Shown here: piece after piece, positions 1 through 11,379 of the stretch | Layout of the letters: each line of letters opens with the position of its first letter | Position numbering within the stretch: position 1 is the stretch's first letter | Assembly (NCBI GenBank): GCA_026168455.1 | Contig: CM047430.1 | Span: 8,142,007 to 8,206,006, forward strand | Direction of reading: 5' to 3' | DNA from: Theocolax elegans | Taxonomy: Eukaryota; Arthropoda; Insecta; Hymenoptera; Cerocephalidae | Length of the DNA stretch: 64,000 bases | The notes under the pieces: model-generated | What the model was told of the DNA's origin: nothing | The model's database searches: none | The model's input: the letters and a program-made list of their open reading frames with translations, nothing else | Position numbers and translations under genes: made by a program

Positions 1-600
1 TTCCAGCGTATTCTTTGATGAATTCTAAAAACTTTTTATCCTATAAAATTTTTTTCTAAAGTCCATCGTTTTCTAATAAACGTTCACTGAAGTCTATTTT
101 TGTCTATTATTTACGAATTTTGCGTTATGGTTCGTTATTGTATTACTGTTTATTTCTGATTTCATATGAGATGTAACAATATTTTTTCACATTATTTTAT
201 TAAAAAATATTTCTTTACAGTATATATTTTTTTATTATTTTTATCTGTTTTTTAATATTACTGATAAATTTCATGGTCGATAATACAGAACATTGAAAAA
301 AATAGGTTTTTTGGAGATTTGCCATAAAATTGCAATTTCTTTCAAATGACGTATCTTCATAAAACAAGACATTGATAGAATAATTTCTGCTCAAAATAAT
401 AGTATTATATCTCAGTTATGAATTGTGAAGGAAATATATATAAAAGAATGCTGTAGTTTGGTAAACTAATAATATAAATAATCACTATAAGTAATTATAT
501 TACTTATAATTATACTTATATTATAATAGAACTGATATTACTTATTCAAAGTAATATAAAAATGTTGTCATCAGCAAAACGTAAATAATAGACAAAAATA

Positions 601-862
601 GACTTCAGTGAACGTTTATTAAAAAACGATGGACTTTAGAAAAAAATTTTATAGGATAAAAAGTTTTTAGAATTCATCAAAGAATACGCTGGAATTTTTT
701 CAGAATTTTTTGACGACTTTTTGGATTTTTCAAAAGTGCAAATTTTTTGAAAATTTAATAAAGTCGTCGAAAAATTCTGAAAAAATTCCAGCGTATTCTT
801 TGATGAATTCTAAGAACTTTTTATTCTATAAAATTTTTTCCTAAAGTCCATCGTTTTTGAGT
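601..862. repeat. Foldback hairpin inside the 2.3 kb unit (copy 1)
   Basis: Bases about 620-718 are the near-perfect reverse complement of 761-862, separated by a 42-base spacer. The arms share the AATTCATCAAAGAATACGCT core. The outer arm (GACTTCAGTGAACG) also recurs inverted at 60-110, so the segment is a nested palindrome. The same structure recurs in the second unit at about 2,920-3,165. This resembles a MITE or foldback element, but no target duplication could be assigned. Confidence 0.75.
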
Positions 863-1248
863 AAAAATTCCTCAAGATTTTGACATTTTTTCTATCTTTA
901 GGCCGCCATTTTGTGTATTTCCACATGAAATTTGACAATTGTCAATGACTTAACTTCAAGTTTAGGATCATTTGACGTGGTTTTCATAGTTATAACAAGA
1001 ATCCTTATGAGATTTCAATACGAAAACGTTCGATAAAAAAAAAGAGGTTCGAAAATTCGCGTTATTTTTGCAAAAAAACCTAAATAGCTCGTCAAAGGTG
1101 CATTTTTTGAAAAAATGAATATCATATTCTGAAAGATCAGTTAATTTTACGTCGGAAACACTATCTTTCAAATTTTTTACAGCTTTTTTATCAGATAGTA
1201 CAGCCGTTGAAAACCGTGATTAAAAATGTCATTTTGGGACTTAATGGG

Positions 1249-1315
1249 TTAATGAAGGATTGAAGTTATAACCTCCGACACTTCGAATGAGGTTATAACT
1301 TCAATCCTTCATTAA
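1249..1315. repeat. Perfect 27-bp palindrome with 13-nt loop (copy 1)
   Basis: Bases 1249-1275 and 1289-1315 are exact reverse complements (27 bp) around the loop cgacacttcgaat. The arms contain GAAGGATTGAAGTTATAACC. No coding context. Confidence 0.9.
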
Positions 1316-3551
1316 TATTATAACGTCAAAGCGGGGCTCACAAAGATAATTTTCCGATTTTTGTGTGTCGGCATAAGTACGGATACATGGTTGAATTTTC
1401 GGTGGAATTATGCTGACGTCGACATAATTACCCCAAAGTATGCACAATTCCCATTTCCCGTAAGAATTTGTCGGCTAAGTACCGATTCATCAATTTATAC
1501 ATATATATACTTACTAAACAATATAATTATTACTAAAGACAGGTATTATGTGGAAATAGATAAGAATTTTATAAATATTAATAATATAAGTAAGGAGATA
1601 TGAGAAGGATGAAAACAAATGGGTTCGTTAATTAATATAATTGAAAAAAAGAGGATAATAGAAATTGAATATTCTAATAATTGAGTACTAAATAGGGATA
1701 AAGAACAGGAAAAATTAGGGCTGTTAGGAATAATAAATTAATATAAACATTTGTTATTTAGACAGGAATAATTAAAGTAAGGAGTGTTGTGTGTTAAGGA
1801 GAGAGAGGGTTGATGAAAGGGAAGTAAATGTTAGATTAATCAATGTAATTAATTATGAAAATAGATAGTTATAACAACACTTACGATTATACATAATAAT
1901 GTATACTTACAAGGAGAGGTCACACCCTCTGGAAAACGGATCTTTACCAAACTCTAGGATATAATTTCTACTATAAAATCATGCAGAAACCCGGAGTTTT
2001 AGTGTCCAATAGCCATTTTTACGATAGATATAAGCAAATAATGAAAAATCGCGTCGAAAAAACCGTTGAGTTTGAATGCTAATAACTCAGAAATAATTAA
2101 AGATGTACGAATACACTAAATGGCGGCCTAAAGATAGAAAAAATGTCAAAATCTTGAGGAATTTTCAAAGTTCTTAGAATTCATCAAGAATACGGCTGGA
2201 ATTTTTTCAGAATTTTCCGACGAACTTTATTTAAATTTTCAAACACTTTGCACTTTTTGAAAAATCCAAAAGTCGTCAACAATTCTGAAAAAAATTCCAG
2301 CGTATTCTTTGATGAATTCTAAATAACTTTTTATCACTATAAATTTTTTCTAAGTCCATCGTTTTCTGAATAAAACGTTCACTGAAGTCTATTTTTGTGC
2401 TATTATTTACGGAATTTATGCGTTTATGGTTCGTTATTGTATTACTGTTTATTTCTGATTTCATATGAGATGTAACAATATTTTTTCACATTATTTTATT
2501 AACAAATATTTTCTTTACAGTATATATTTTTTTATTATTTTTTATCTGTTTTTTAAATATTACTGATAAATTTCATGGTCGCTAATACAGAACATTGAAA
2601 AAAATAGGTTTTTGGAGATTTGCCATAAAATTGCAATTTCTTTCAAATGACGTATCTTCATAAAACAAGACATTGATAGAATAATTTCTGCTCAAAATAA
2701 TAGTATTATATCTCAGTTATGAATTGTGAAGGAAATATATATAAAAGAATGCTGTAGTTTGGTAAACTAATAATATAAATAATCACTATAAGTAATTATA
2801 TTACTTATAATTATACTTATATTATAATAGAACTGATATTACTTATTCAAAGTAATATAAAATGTTGTCATCAGCAAAACGTAAATAATAGACAAAAATA
2901 GACTTCAGTGAACGTTTATTAAAAAACGATGGACTTTAGAAAAAAATTTTATAGGATAAAAAGTTTTTAGAATTCATCAAAGAATACGCTGGAATTTTTT
3001 CAGAATTTTTTGACGACTTTTTGGATTTTTCAAAAGTGCAAATTTTTTGAAAATTTAATAAAGTCGTCGAAAAATTCTGAAAAAATTCCAGCGTATTCTT
3101 TGATGAATTCTAAGAACTTTTTATTCTATAAAATTTTTTCCTAAAGTCCATCGTTTTTGAGTAAAAAATTCCTCAAGATTTTGACATTTTTTCTATCTTT
3201 AGGCCGCCATTTTGTGTATTTCCACATGAAATTTGACAATTGTCAATGACTTAACTTCAAGTTTAGGATCATTTGACGTGGTTTTCATAGTTATAACAAG
3301 AATCCTTATGAGATTTCAATACGAAAACGTTCGATAAAAAAAAAGAGGTTCGAAAATTCGCGTTATTTTTGCAAAAAAACCTAAATAGCTCGTCAAAGGT
3401 GCATTTTTTGAAAAAATGAATATCATATTCTGAAAGATCAGTTAATTTTACGTCGGAAACACTATCTTTCAAATTTTTTACAGCTTTTTTTATCAGATAG
3501 TACAGCCGTTGAAAACCGTGATTAAAAAATGTCATTTTGGGACTTAATGGG

Positions 3552-3618
3552 TTAATGAAGGATTGAAGTTATAACCTCCGACACTTCGAATGAGGTTATA
3601 ACTTCAATCCTTCATTAA
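3552..3618. repeat. Perfect 27-bp palindrome with 13-nt loop (copy 2)
   Basis: Identical counterpart of 1249-1315 in the second tandem unit: arms 3552-3578 and 3592-3618, same 13-nt loop. It has stayed perfect although the surrounding copies differ by indels. Confidence 0.9.
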
Positions 3619-4707
3619 TATTATAACGTCAAAGCGGGGCTCACAAAGATAATTTTCCGATTTTTTGTGTGTCGGCATAAGTACGGATACATGGTTGAAT
3701 TTTCGGTGGAATTATGCTGACGTCGACATAATTACCCCAAAGTATGCACAATTCCCATTTCCCGTAAGAATTTGTCGGCATAAGTACCGATTCATCAATT
3801 TATACATATATATACTTACTAAACAATATAATTATTACTAAAGACAGGTATTATGTGGAAATAGATAAGAATTTTATAAATATTAATAATATAAGTAAGG
3901 AGATATGAGAAGGATGAAAACAAATGGGTTCGTTAATTAATATAATTGAAAAAAAGAGGATAATAGAAATTGAATATTCTAATAATTGAGTACTAAATAG
4001 GGATAAAGAACAGGAAAAATTAGGGCTGTTAGGAATAATAAATTAATATAAACATTTGTTATTTAGACAGGAATAATTAAAGTAAGGAGTGTTGTGTGTT
4101 AAGGAGAGAGAGGGTTGATGAAAGGGAAGTAAATGTTAGATTAATCAATGTAATTAATTATGAAAATAGATAGTTATAACAACACTTACGATTATACATA
4201 ATAATGTATACTTACAAGGAGAGGTCACACCCTCTGGAAAACGGATCTTTACCAAACTCTAGGATATAATTTCTACTATAAAATCATGCAGAAACCCGGA
4301 GTTTTAGTGTCCAATAGCCATTTTTACGATAGATATAAGCAAATAATGAAAAATCGCGTCGAAAAAACCGTTGAGTTTGAATGCTAATAACTCAGAAATA
4401 ATTAAAGATGTACGAATACACTAAATTTTAAAAGAAAGCTGAGATTGAGTAGATACGTTTTAAAAAAAAGGAAGCTCAAATATTTTAATATGGTCAAAAG
4501 TTATGGGAGAAATAAGAATTAGACGAAATTTTGGGCTAAAAAAATAATTGAATTGTAACTTTAAATTTTCGATAAAATTTTGGCTAAGCTTTGGTTGTTT
4601 ACGTGCCGGCCCACGCTCAGTTGTCGCCATCTTGAATCGATCTAGATTCAAGCGCGCGCACACTGAACACGTGGTCCGCACTCGTATCGATACGGGGATC
4701 GCGCGCC

Positions 4708-4851
4708 ACGTACACAGTATTGTATATTCTGATCCTATCGATCACGTACACAGTATTGTATTTTCTGATCCTATCGATCACGTACACAGTATTGTATTTT
4801 CTGATTCTATCGATCGCACAAACAGTATTGTATTTTCTGATTCGATCAATC
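4708..4851. repeat. Four tandem copies of a 36-bp repeat
   Basis: Units start at 4708, 4744, 4780 and 4816, each built around ACAGTATTGTATTTTCTGAT followed by a CGATC box. The last unit is the most diverged and decays after 4851. The rest of 4426-5116 shows no gene and no other clear structure. Confidence 0.85.
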
Positions 4852-5116
4852 CTAGAATATAGTATTGTTCTTTTTTGCTTCTACCAATTTCGGAGGTTTT
4901 GAGTGATATTAACAGCAATAACAGAATTTGTCAATTTCTTTTGCTTTTATTAAGGAGTATTTACTGAGGATTAAGGAGCGATTCCGATAATATTAGTTTC
5001 CAATAGGGAGGAAACATTATTAAATATTATTTATTATCTAATTGGTTTATTTTACGGAATCCTTGGTAAGTTATTTTTATTATTAAAACACTTGGACGTT
5101 ACCTTACAATGGAGTA

Positions 5117-5222
5117 AAATTTGAAACGTATACATTGTTTTTACGAAGTGCCTGAAGAGGTCTGCAAACCAGTGGACGAAACGTTGCACGATTTTTCAAA
5201 TTGAGAATAAAAAATTTTTTTA
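5117..5222 (+). mobile_element. Penelope-type terminal fragment with hammerhead-like motif
   Basis: This block is nearly identical to 7567-7664 beside the Penelope-like element. Within it, 5148-5189 reads GTGC, CTGAAGA, a short hairpin (GTC..GAC), GAAAC, GTT, GCAC. CTGANGA and GAAA are the conserved core strings of hammerhead ribozymes, which Penelope-like elements are known to carry. Stem III and the cleavage site are not convincingly formed, so self-cleavage is not claimed. 5223-5433 holds nothing else recognisable. Confidence 0.5.
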
Positions 5223-5409
5223 TTCCTTGTTTAACTTGGATTGACCCTCAAAGATCGACATTTTCTTCCTTTTTTTATTATTAATATAATAAGTGATAAT
5301 ATTATTAGTGGGGACGGTCGGGAGTAATTCAGTGCACGATTTATTAATAAATTAAATTATTTATTTAATCAATTTAAAAGCACATTCTCTCTCTCGTAAT
5401 TAGTGATGC

Positions 5410-5435
5410 CACGGGATCTACTCTTAGATCCCGTG
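5410..5435. repeat. 11-bp perfect hairpin
   Basis: CACGGGATCTA (5410-5420) and its exact reverse complement (5425-5435) flank a CTCT loop immediately outside, and overlapping by two bases, the left end of the candidate LTR. Confidence 0.7.
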
Positions 5436-6445
5436 TAACGGTCACGCTGGGGATTAGGGCGTGGCGTCAAAGGCGAAATGAATAATTGAAATATTAAATG
5501 TAAATAAATTTATTAAATGATGCTCGTCTGCGTACGAGCTACTGCTGCTTGCTGCGCGGGGATGGGGGGGAGAGTAAACGGGAAGCACACTTACGAGTTG
5601 GAAGAAATGCGGATACCCGGCGCAGGCGTGCACCCACCTTATCAACGTGGAGATCGTCTCCTCGGATTTTGCTACGCTCGGTCGATTGCTCTCTCGTGCA
5701 CACACACACACTCAAAAATTATAATATAATATTCGGTCGTAGGACGGTGTTCCTGGTGTTGCTGTTGACCAGGTAAGCCTTTACGATCGTTCCGTTGTAT
5801 TAATTTATCGGCTAATGAGTCCACTTCGTTACAGGTGCAGACGGGACGGCCGATACTCGAGTCTTCTCTCTTACTCGCTCTCACGATGGCCGCTCAGCTG
5901 GTGCGCGTCGGGTCAGCTACTGCTGCTCTTCTTCGATGCTGCGTTGTTGCGGGGGATTCTGGTTGCTTCCTAGGTAAATATCTAGCTCCCGAGGGAGTGC
6001 TGCGTATAATATACTAGTTATTAATTGAGTGTTATGATAATGTTGTGATTACCATAACCTCACTTTTAATCCTCTCCTAGCATGTAGCTGTCAGTTACTG
6101 TGTGTAACTACATGCTTCCTTGTCTCCTCCTATTTAGGATTATTGTTCATTAGTTAAATGTTTTACAGCTTCCTGGATGTCTTATTGCTGCTTGTGCTGC
6201 TCAGTCTGGCACCTAGGGCCATCGTAGGCTGCTTCATGATCCTGGTGCGAAGCCTCCTGAAAGCCGTTTAGCGTCTCCTGCTGTGCTGCTTTATTGTGCT
6301 AAGTGGAAGGAACCAAGAGAAGTGTTGGGAATCTGGGGAGCTCATGGTTAGGTTAGGTAGGCTTAGAGTTGTGAGGGTAGGTAGGCTAGCTTATATTGGG
6401 ACTCGCTCGCTTATTATTTTGACAGGTATAACATACCTTGTCACA
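5434..6445 (-). mobile_element. Candidate LTR (about 1.0 kb) of a minus-strand retrotransposon
   Basis: The segment begins TGTAACGGTC and ends CTTGTCACA, giving TG..CA ends with matching inverted termini. Read on the minus strand it is preceded at 6446-6460 by a purine-rich tract (GGTGGAGGGGAGT), as expected for a polypurine tract before a 3' LTR. A GTAAGC..CAG pair near 5775-5834 could be a small intron. No second LTR or internal coding region is found, so it would be a truncated remnant. The short open frames inside are not convincing genes. Assignment rests only on end structure. Confidence 0.4.
6079..6116. repeat. Interrupted hairpin inside the candidate LTR
   Basis: AGCATGT..AGTTAC pairs with GTAACT..ACATGCT around a TGTGT loop. 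Function unknown. Confidence 0.55.
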
Positions 6446-6677
6446 ACTCCCCTCCACCAAACTGAAGTTACGCGCAAGTCGTAACTGAATTTTAAAACTA
6501 ACTAACTAAAAGACAATAAATTAAATAAATACTTATTTTACTAAAATAAAAAAAAAATGATTTGCTATTATCGCTGCTAGTAATGGTGGGGAGAGTAAAG
6601 CTGCTTCTTAATTATAATGAGATGGAGAGTTTATTGATCACCACGAACAATTTATAATGTGACAAAACGATCTTTAT

Positions 6678-6721
6678 GCCGACGTTTCGGATGTTTTATT
6701 TATTACATCCCTTTTCAAGGC
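6678..6721 (-). ncRNA. Hammerhead-like motif, Penelope-associated
   Basis: On the minus strand: GCC, TTGAAAAGG, stem GATG..CATC, CGAAACGTC, GGC. The GAAAC core, the preceding stem II and an outer GCC/GGC pair are present; the CTGANGA box is degenerate. It lies 3' of the minus-strand Penelope element and is closely similar to 17775-17815. The surrounding 6446-6980 has no gene. Confidence 0.4.
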
Positions 6722-6979
6722 TATAAATGCATATAAAATTATTAAAATATAAACGTTGTCAAAATAAAGAAAAATAAAATAGATATTAAAAAATAACCGA
6801 AAACTCACCAATAAGTCATGTTAAGTTATAAAAGAATCATGGTGTAACACAGTGATCTTAATAAAATTTACAAAAATTTAATAACTGACAAAGCATTTCT
6901 GGGAAAACAAAATCACCAAAAGTTCGTTAATTATTTAAAAAAAAAACCAAAAGTTAACAAATTACAAAAAGATATATAG

Positions 6980-7566
6980 TATGTAAAAAATTTTTTTCTA
7001 ATTATAATTATATTAAAATAAAAATGCTAATCAAACTCACACAATAAATTATAATACTAAAAATCACTTCAGACTTTTGCTAAGGAACACCCCAGAGGGG
7101 GTCCAAAGCGTAAATAATTAATATAAGCACGACTATTAGAGCCTAACCTCTAACCAATACTATAAAATTGTGTATATGAAAACGTTGAGAAGTGGGGGAA
7201 AAAACATAGTATATCGAAATAAGCGGGTACAAGAGAGAAAACCAATATCTATCTCTTATAAGTACAAGAACGGTAGCAAGAATAAATAGGCCTTTTTCTT
7301 ATGTGTATAAATGAATATATGATCAATGTATACATCCCACAACACTATCTAACACTATTTTATAAACATTTTTAAGATTATTTGTATCCTCCATACGGTT
7401 TAAAGTATTTTTGTTAGAATAAATATTAATTATTTCAGAAAAAAGACGTTTTTTGTAATTATTCTCTATGTCTAAAATAGTGGTCTTTTCAAAGTTAATA
7501 GTATGTCCAGCATTAATTGTATGCATCGCAACTGCAGATCTCTCATTTTTATTTTTTATATAATTT
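6980..7566 (-). mobile_element. Truncated Penelope 3' end, tandem copy
   Basis: This stretch repeats 7665-8230 almost base for base (3' untranslated region plus the C-terminal part of the GIY-YIG region, open from about 7562 down to 7323). It stops abruptly inside the endonuclease domain and joins the hammerhead-like block. Head-to-tail partial copies are typical of Penelope-like elements, which carry pseudo-LTRs. The reading frame is a fragment only; the GIY-YIG signature itself is missing from this copy. Confidence 0.75.
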
Positions 7567-7591
7567 GAAACGTATACATTGTTTTTACGAA

Positions 7592-7633
7592 GTGCCTGAA
7601 GAGGTCTGCAAACCAGTGGACGAAACGTTGCAC
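7592..7633 (+). ncRNA. Hammerhead-like motif (second copy)
   Basis: Same sequence as 5148-5189: GTGC, CTGAAGA, short stem, GAAAC, GTT, GCAC. It lies on the strand opposite to the Penelope coding region, exactly at the join of the two tandem 3' segments. Confidence 0.4.
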
Positions 7634-7989
7634 GATTTTTCAAATTGAGAATAAAAAATTTTTTTCTAATTATAATTATATTAAAATAAAAATGCTAATC
7701 AAACTCACACAATAAATTATAATACTAAAAATCACTTCAGACTTTTGCTAAGGAACACCCCAGAGGGGGTCCAAGCGTAAATAATTAATATAAGCACGAC
7801 TATTAGAGCCTAACCTCTAACCAATACTATAAAATTGTGTATATGAAAACGTTGAGAAGTGGGGGAAAAAACATAGTATATCGAAATAAGCGGGTACAAG
7901 AGAGAAAACCAATATCTATCTCTTATAAGTACAAGAACGGTAGCAAGAATAAATAGGCCTTTTTCTTATGTGTATAAATGAATATATGA

Positions 7990-9480
7990 TCAATGTATAC
8001 ATCCCACAACACTATCTAACACTATTTTATAAACATTTTTAAGATTATTTGTATCCTCCATACGGTTTAAAGTATTTTTGTTAGAATAAATATTAATTAT
8101 TTCAGAAAAAAGACGTTTTTTGTAATTATTCTCTATGTCTAAAATAGTGGTCTTTTCAAAGTTAATAGTATGTCCAGCATTAATTGTATGCATCGCAACT
8201 GCAGATCTCTCATTTTTATTTTTTATATAATTTTTGTGTTCATTTATACGTAATTTCAATTTCCTTTTGCTAGTGCCTATATAAATTGCAGTACAATCAC
8301 TACATGGAATTCTATAAACAATGTTGCATACATCTTATTTAATTAACTCATCTTTTCCCAATTTAATAATGTGATTAAACTTATTTATTGTGCAATTAAT
8401 CGATAAAAAATTATGCTTATTAAAAATATTATTAAGCTTAGGAGTTAAATTTTTAAAAAATAGTAAAACTACCTTCGGTCTGCGCATCAAATCTCTAGTT
8501 CTATTATATCTTATATTTGCAAAATTACTGTTATTATTATTATTAATATGTGCCAACCTCTTACCCATATATTTCAATATGAAATTATAGGGATAAGAAT
8601 TTTGGCTTAAGAATTCTTTAATTATTTTCAAATTTTCATGGAACGAAGAGTGCGAAAGTAATATGCCCTTGTCCACCAAGTTATAAACCATTACAATTTT
8701 TTGATGTTGTGGATGGTGGGAGAAATAATTAAGATATCGACTAGATGCTGTTTTTTTCCGGATCCAATTTGTTAACGGAAAACCATTGACCATCCTAATT
8801 ATTTCAATATCAAGGAAAGGCAACACCCTATCACACTCAACTTCCATAGTAAATTGTAAAAATTCAGAGAAACTATTAAATTTATCTAAAATTAAATCTA
8901 TTTTTTCGTTATTAACTCTAAGAAGGTTATCATCCACATACCTTTTACATAAAATAATATCATCATTAAAACCCTTTAAACATTCATTCTCCAACATTTC
9001 GATTACCAAATCTGCAAACCAAGGCCTTGTGCAAAAACCCATTGGTGCACCCATACATTGTTTAAAAAATTTATTATTAAATTGTAAATAAGTGGACTCA
9101 AGCAATTGATTAATGCCATCCAAAAACTCATTTTTTGTGAGAGGAATGTTATTCTTTAAGAATCTCCACTTTCCCGATAAAGCTTTGATAATAAGATCCT
9201 TCGGTAGATTTGAAAACAAATATACAACATCGAAAGAAACCAAACTAAAGTTAGAAGCAATAATAAGTTTGTCTAACAACTTTTTTAATTCAAAACTATT
9301 TTTTATATTAGATTTAGGTTTCGGAATGTATTTATTGAATAACTTACTCAAAGCCTTATCAAGTGCATATGTAGGACTATTAACAGCTGAGACAATAATG
9401 CGAATCGGAAAATTGTTTTTATGTATCTTGATTAATCCATAGGTTTTAGGTATATTTGTGCTTTAGGTATATTCGTTAGG
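7990..9480 (-). pseudogene. Penelope-like reverse transcriptase with GIY-YIG endonuclease
   Basis: The minus strand encodes a Penelope-type polyprotein that makes cDNA by target-primed synthesis. Visible from N to C: the IKIHK..RIIVS segment (about 9450-9400, open without a start codon), SFDVVYLFSNLP, QCMGAPMG, and the catalytic box KRYVDD (about 8960-8945). It is followed by an in-frame TAA near 8333 and then the GIY-YIG endonuclease (RIPCSDCTAIYIG, then KLRINEH) to a stop at 7990. RT and endonuclease are normally one protein, so the TAA is a break. The extreme N-terminus beyond 9480 is not readable as one frame. Identification is firm; activity is unlikely. Confidence 0.88.
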
Positions 9481-9635
9481 GGTGATTATCTAAATTCAAA
9501 ATAATATTACTAAAACACTCCTCATTATCAAAAACACCTAAATCACCATTTTGCGTACCCAAAGAAAAATCGCAAGGGGTTAATAGTTTTATTACAACAT
9601 TAAAACCTTTTCCAAAGCATTAAACTAAAGCCTTA

Positions 9636-10035
9636 AAACCTTTAAAAAATGATTTAATCGAATTTAAAAAATTAAAAATTGAGTTTTTTACAAGTATTAA
9701 AAAGATATAAAAGATCCCAAAAAATCTGGTCCTCTTTTGAACCGCTGCAAAGTAAAACAGATAGAGAAAAACTTTATAGAGAAAAAAGATGTGATTTTCC
9801 TCCCAGAATATAAAATTCTATATATTAGATAGATAAATGTTCAACCACTCATTTCAAAGCTGAAGCAATTACCTTTGAAACCCCGTTGGTTTCCTTAAGT
9901 TATCATAACAAAAATCTGCAGCGGTTCAAAAAAGGACCAGATTTTTTGGGATCTTTCATCTGTCTTTAATACTTGTAAAAAACTCCATTTTTAATTTTTT
10001 AAATTTGATAAAATCATTTTTCAAAAGTTTTAATT
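9636..10035. repeat. Foldback / MITE-like element with about 105-bp arms
   Basis: 9636-9745 and 9915-10030 are inverted copies. Both contain GATCCCAAAAAATCTGGTCC on one strand or the other and a GAACCGCTGCA inner end, with about 170 bases between. No reading frame. 10036-10523 shows no gene. Confidence 0.75.
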
Positions 10036-10524
10036 TGCTCTTTTGGTCATTATATACGACACGAGCATAATTAATATATCAAGCCCTTGATCGAAGGCTA
10101 TTCAATACACCATACCCTTTCGAAGAGGTCAATGAAAGGTGACGATTCCAGGTCCGATCCTCATACATCACGACTCTAAGATTTTGAACATCGGAAACAT
10201 AATCCACCGGGTGATCATCAACAATAACAAGCTACTTAAAAGTACATTCAATACAATTCATATTTGCTCTATTTCCAAGTATAATTAATTTAGTTTTTTT
10301 AATTAAGGCAATGTTCGTATGCAGTAGCCCAATACGAGATTTCTTGCGTATTTTCCGTCATATGAAAAACAACATGACTTATAATGTTGGGTGGATAAGA
10401 TCCTCGATGCTTTACAGATCTTTAAACTATCAGATAAAGAGTACACCAGACGTTACTTTTAAAAAGTCCGAACTATCACCATCACCTAATAAGACTGCCT
10501 GAAATCTCTCGTTAGGATAAGAAT

Positions 10525-10765
10525 ATACCCATTTAGTGGAATCGTCGGGTTCCCGGTAGCCAAGTGATAAGGCAACTGCCCGGTAAGCAGGAGACCGTCG
10601 ATTCGATCCCGATCTGGGAACGTTGATTTTTTTCTTTCTCGATCTTTTCTTAATTAATTTTCCAATACCACTGGAAACATTTAAAACTTAGCGATTGCCA
10701 GTAAGTTGCTAATAAAAGAGGGTTGTGTGCAATATTTAAAAAAAATATTGATACCCATTTAGTGG
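10525..10765 (+). mobile_element. tRNA-derived SINE with 15-bp target-site duplication
   Basis: The 15-mer ATACCCATTTAGTGG occurs at 10525-10539 and again at 10751-10765, flanking a 211-base insert. The insert starts with a tRNA-like head and ends in an A-rich tail (about 10735-10745). A tRNA-like 5' part, an A-rich 3' end and long direct flanking repeats are the hallmarks of a SINE moved by a LINE. The 3' body after 10622 shows no obvious LINE-tail similarity. Confidence 0.8.
10550..10621 (+). tRNA. tRNA-like SINE head, possible anticodon GGT
   Basis: A cloverleaf can be drawn: acceptor TTCCCGG/CTGGGAA (one G-U), T8-A9, D stem GCC/GGC, anticodon stem CTGC/GCAG with loop CCGGTAA, and T loop TTCGATC in a mostly paired arm. 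A-box (TAGCCAAGTGATAAGG) and B-box (GATTCGATCC) promoter elements are present. U33 is replaced by C and one T-stem pair is lost, so I regard it as a SINE promoter rather than a working tRNA. Confidence 0.55.
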
Positions 10766-10779
10766 TTTCATTTGAGAAA

Positions 10780-11060
10780 TTCATCGCTTTCATCCAATGC
10801 AATAGTGAATCATGATTGATAGAATCGAAGGCCTACGAAAAATTAAACAAAGTGACCAAGGTTACAAGGTTACCATTCTCAGTGCCTCTCCTAATAGTAT
10901 CGGTTAAATGGATCAGAGCTGTTTAGGTATTATTACCCGACCTAAATCCAAATTGATATAGTAAAAGCGGCGATGGTTTTCTAAATAATTATTGTTTTGA
11001 CTAGTCAACAATTTATCAAAAATTTAGCTATATTGTAGAGGTTATCTATTGGCATATTAT
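10780..11060 (-). pseudogene. LINE reverse transcriptase fragment
   Basis: Degraded minus-strand translation shows a QFGFRSGNNT block, TDTIRRGT, and FNFS followed by a stop and AFDSINHD, matching RT motifs around the first catalytic aspartate of non-LTR elements. It lies downstream (on its own strand) of the next LINE fragment although it encodes an earlier part of RT, so it is a separate or rearranged piece. 11061-11380 shows nothing clear. Confidence 0.6.
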
Positions 11061-11379
11061 AAGACGGAGACTGGGAATTCTGACAATTGTTAAAGGGTGT
11101 AAAATAAGCCCCCTTCCGAATGTCAGGATAAATAAAACTCTTAATTGAACATTTAAAAATTTGTGGCAATACGGGTGCAATCACAGTTAACACAAACGAC
11201 AGAACACTAAAGGGAAGACCATCTAATCAATCTTAAGGCAATAGAACAGTTGATATAATATTTTACAAAGCAGAGTATATTAAATTACAAATTTCGGTAC
11301 TCTCTTATAAACTAAAATAAGCTAGAAATTATCGGTAACCATTATAGATAAACATATAACTTAACAGTAATAACATTAA

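Larger units (their letters stand above)
1..4425. repeat. Tandem pair of a 2.3 kb AT-rich repeat unit
   Basis: The first 4.4 kb consists of two direct copies of one AT-rich unit, offset by 2,299-2,306 bases: for example the block at 168 recurs at 2,467, that at 1,249 at 3,552 and that at 2,101 at 4,407. Differences are mostly one-base indels in homopolymers plus a divergent join at about 2,120-2,300, where sequence inverted relative to 869-916 appears. No credible coding sequence is present; the short open frames are chance. Each unit carries a large foldback and a short perfect palindrome, listed separately. It could be a satellite array or two copies of a non-autonomous element; the window begins inside a unit. 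Confidence 0.85.

Noticed and set aside
4708..4851. Regular 36-bp repeats resembling a CRISPR array
   Set aside because: The units are contiguous with no unique spacers, and the context is a eukaryotic genome; it is a short satellite.
5517..6017. Several 60-75 codon frames that might be a host gene
   Set aside because: They are short, overlap on both strands and lie within TG..CA-bounded LTR-like sequence.
6346..6362. GGTTAGGTTAGG-like string, as in insect TTAGG telomeres
   Set aside because: Only about two units within a candidate LTR; too short to mean a telomere.
10550..10621. Functional tRNA-Thr(GGT) gene
   Set aside because: C at position 33, a T-stem mismatch and the SINE context with target duplications indicate a tRNA-derived SINE head.
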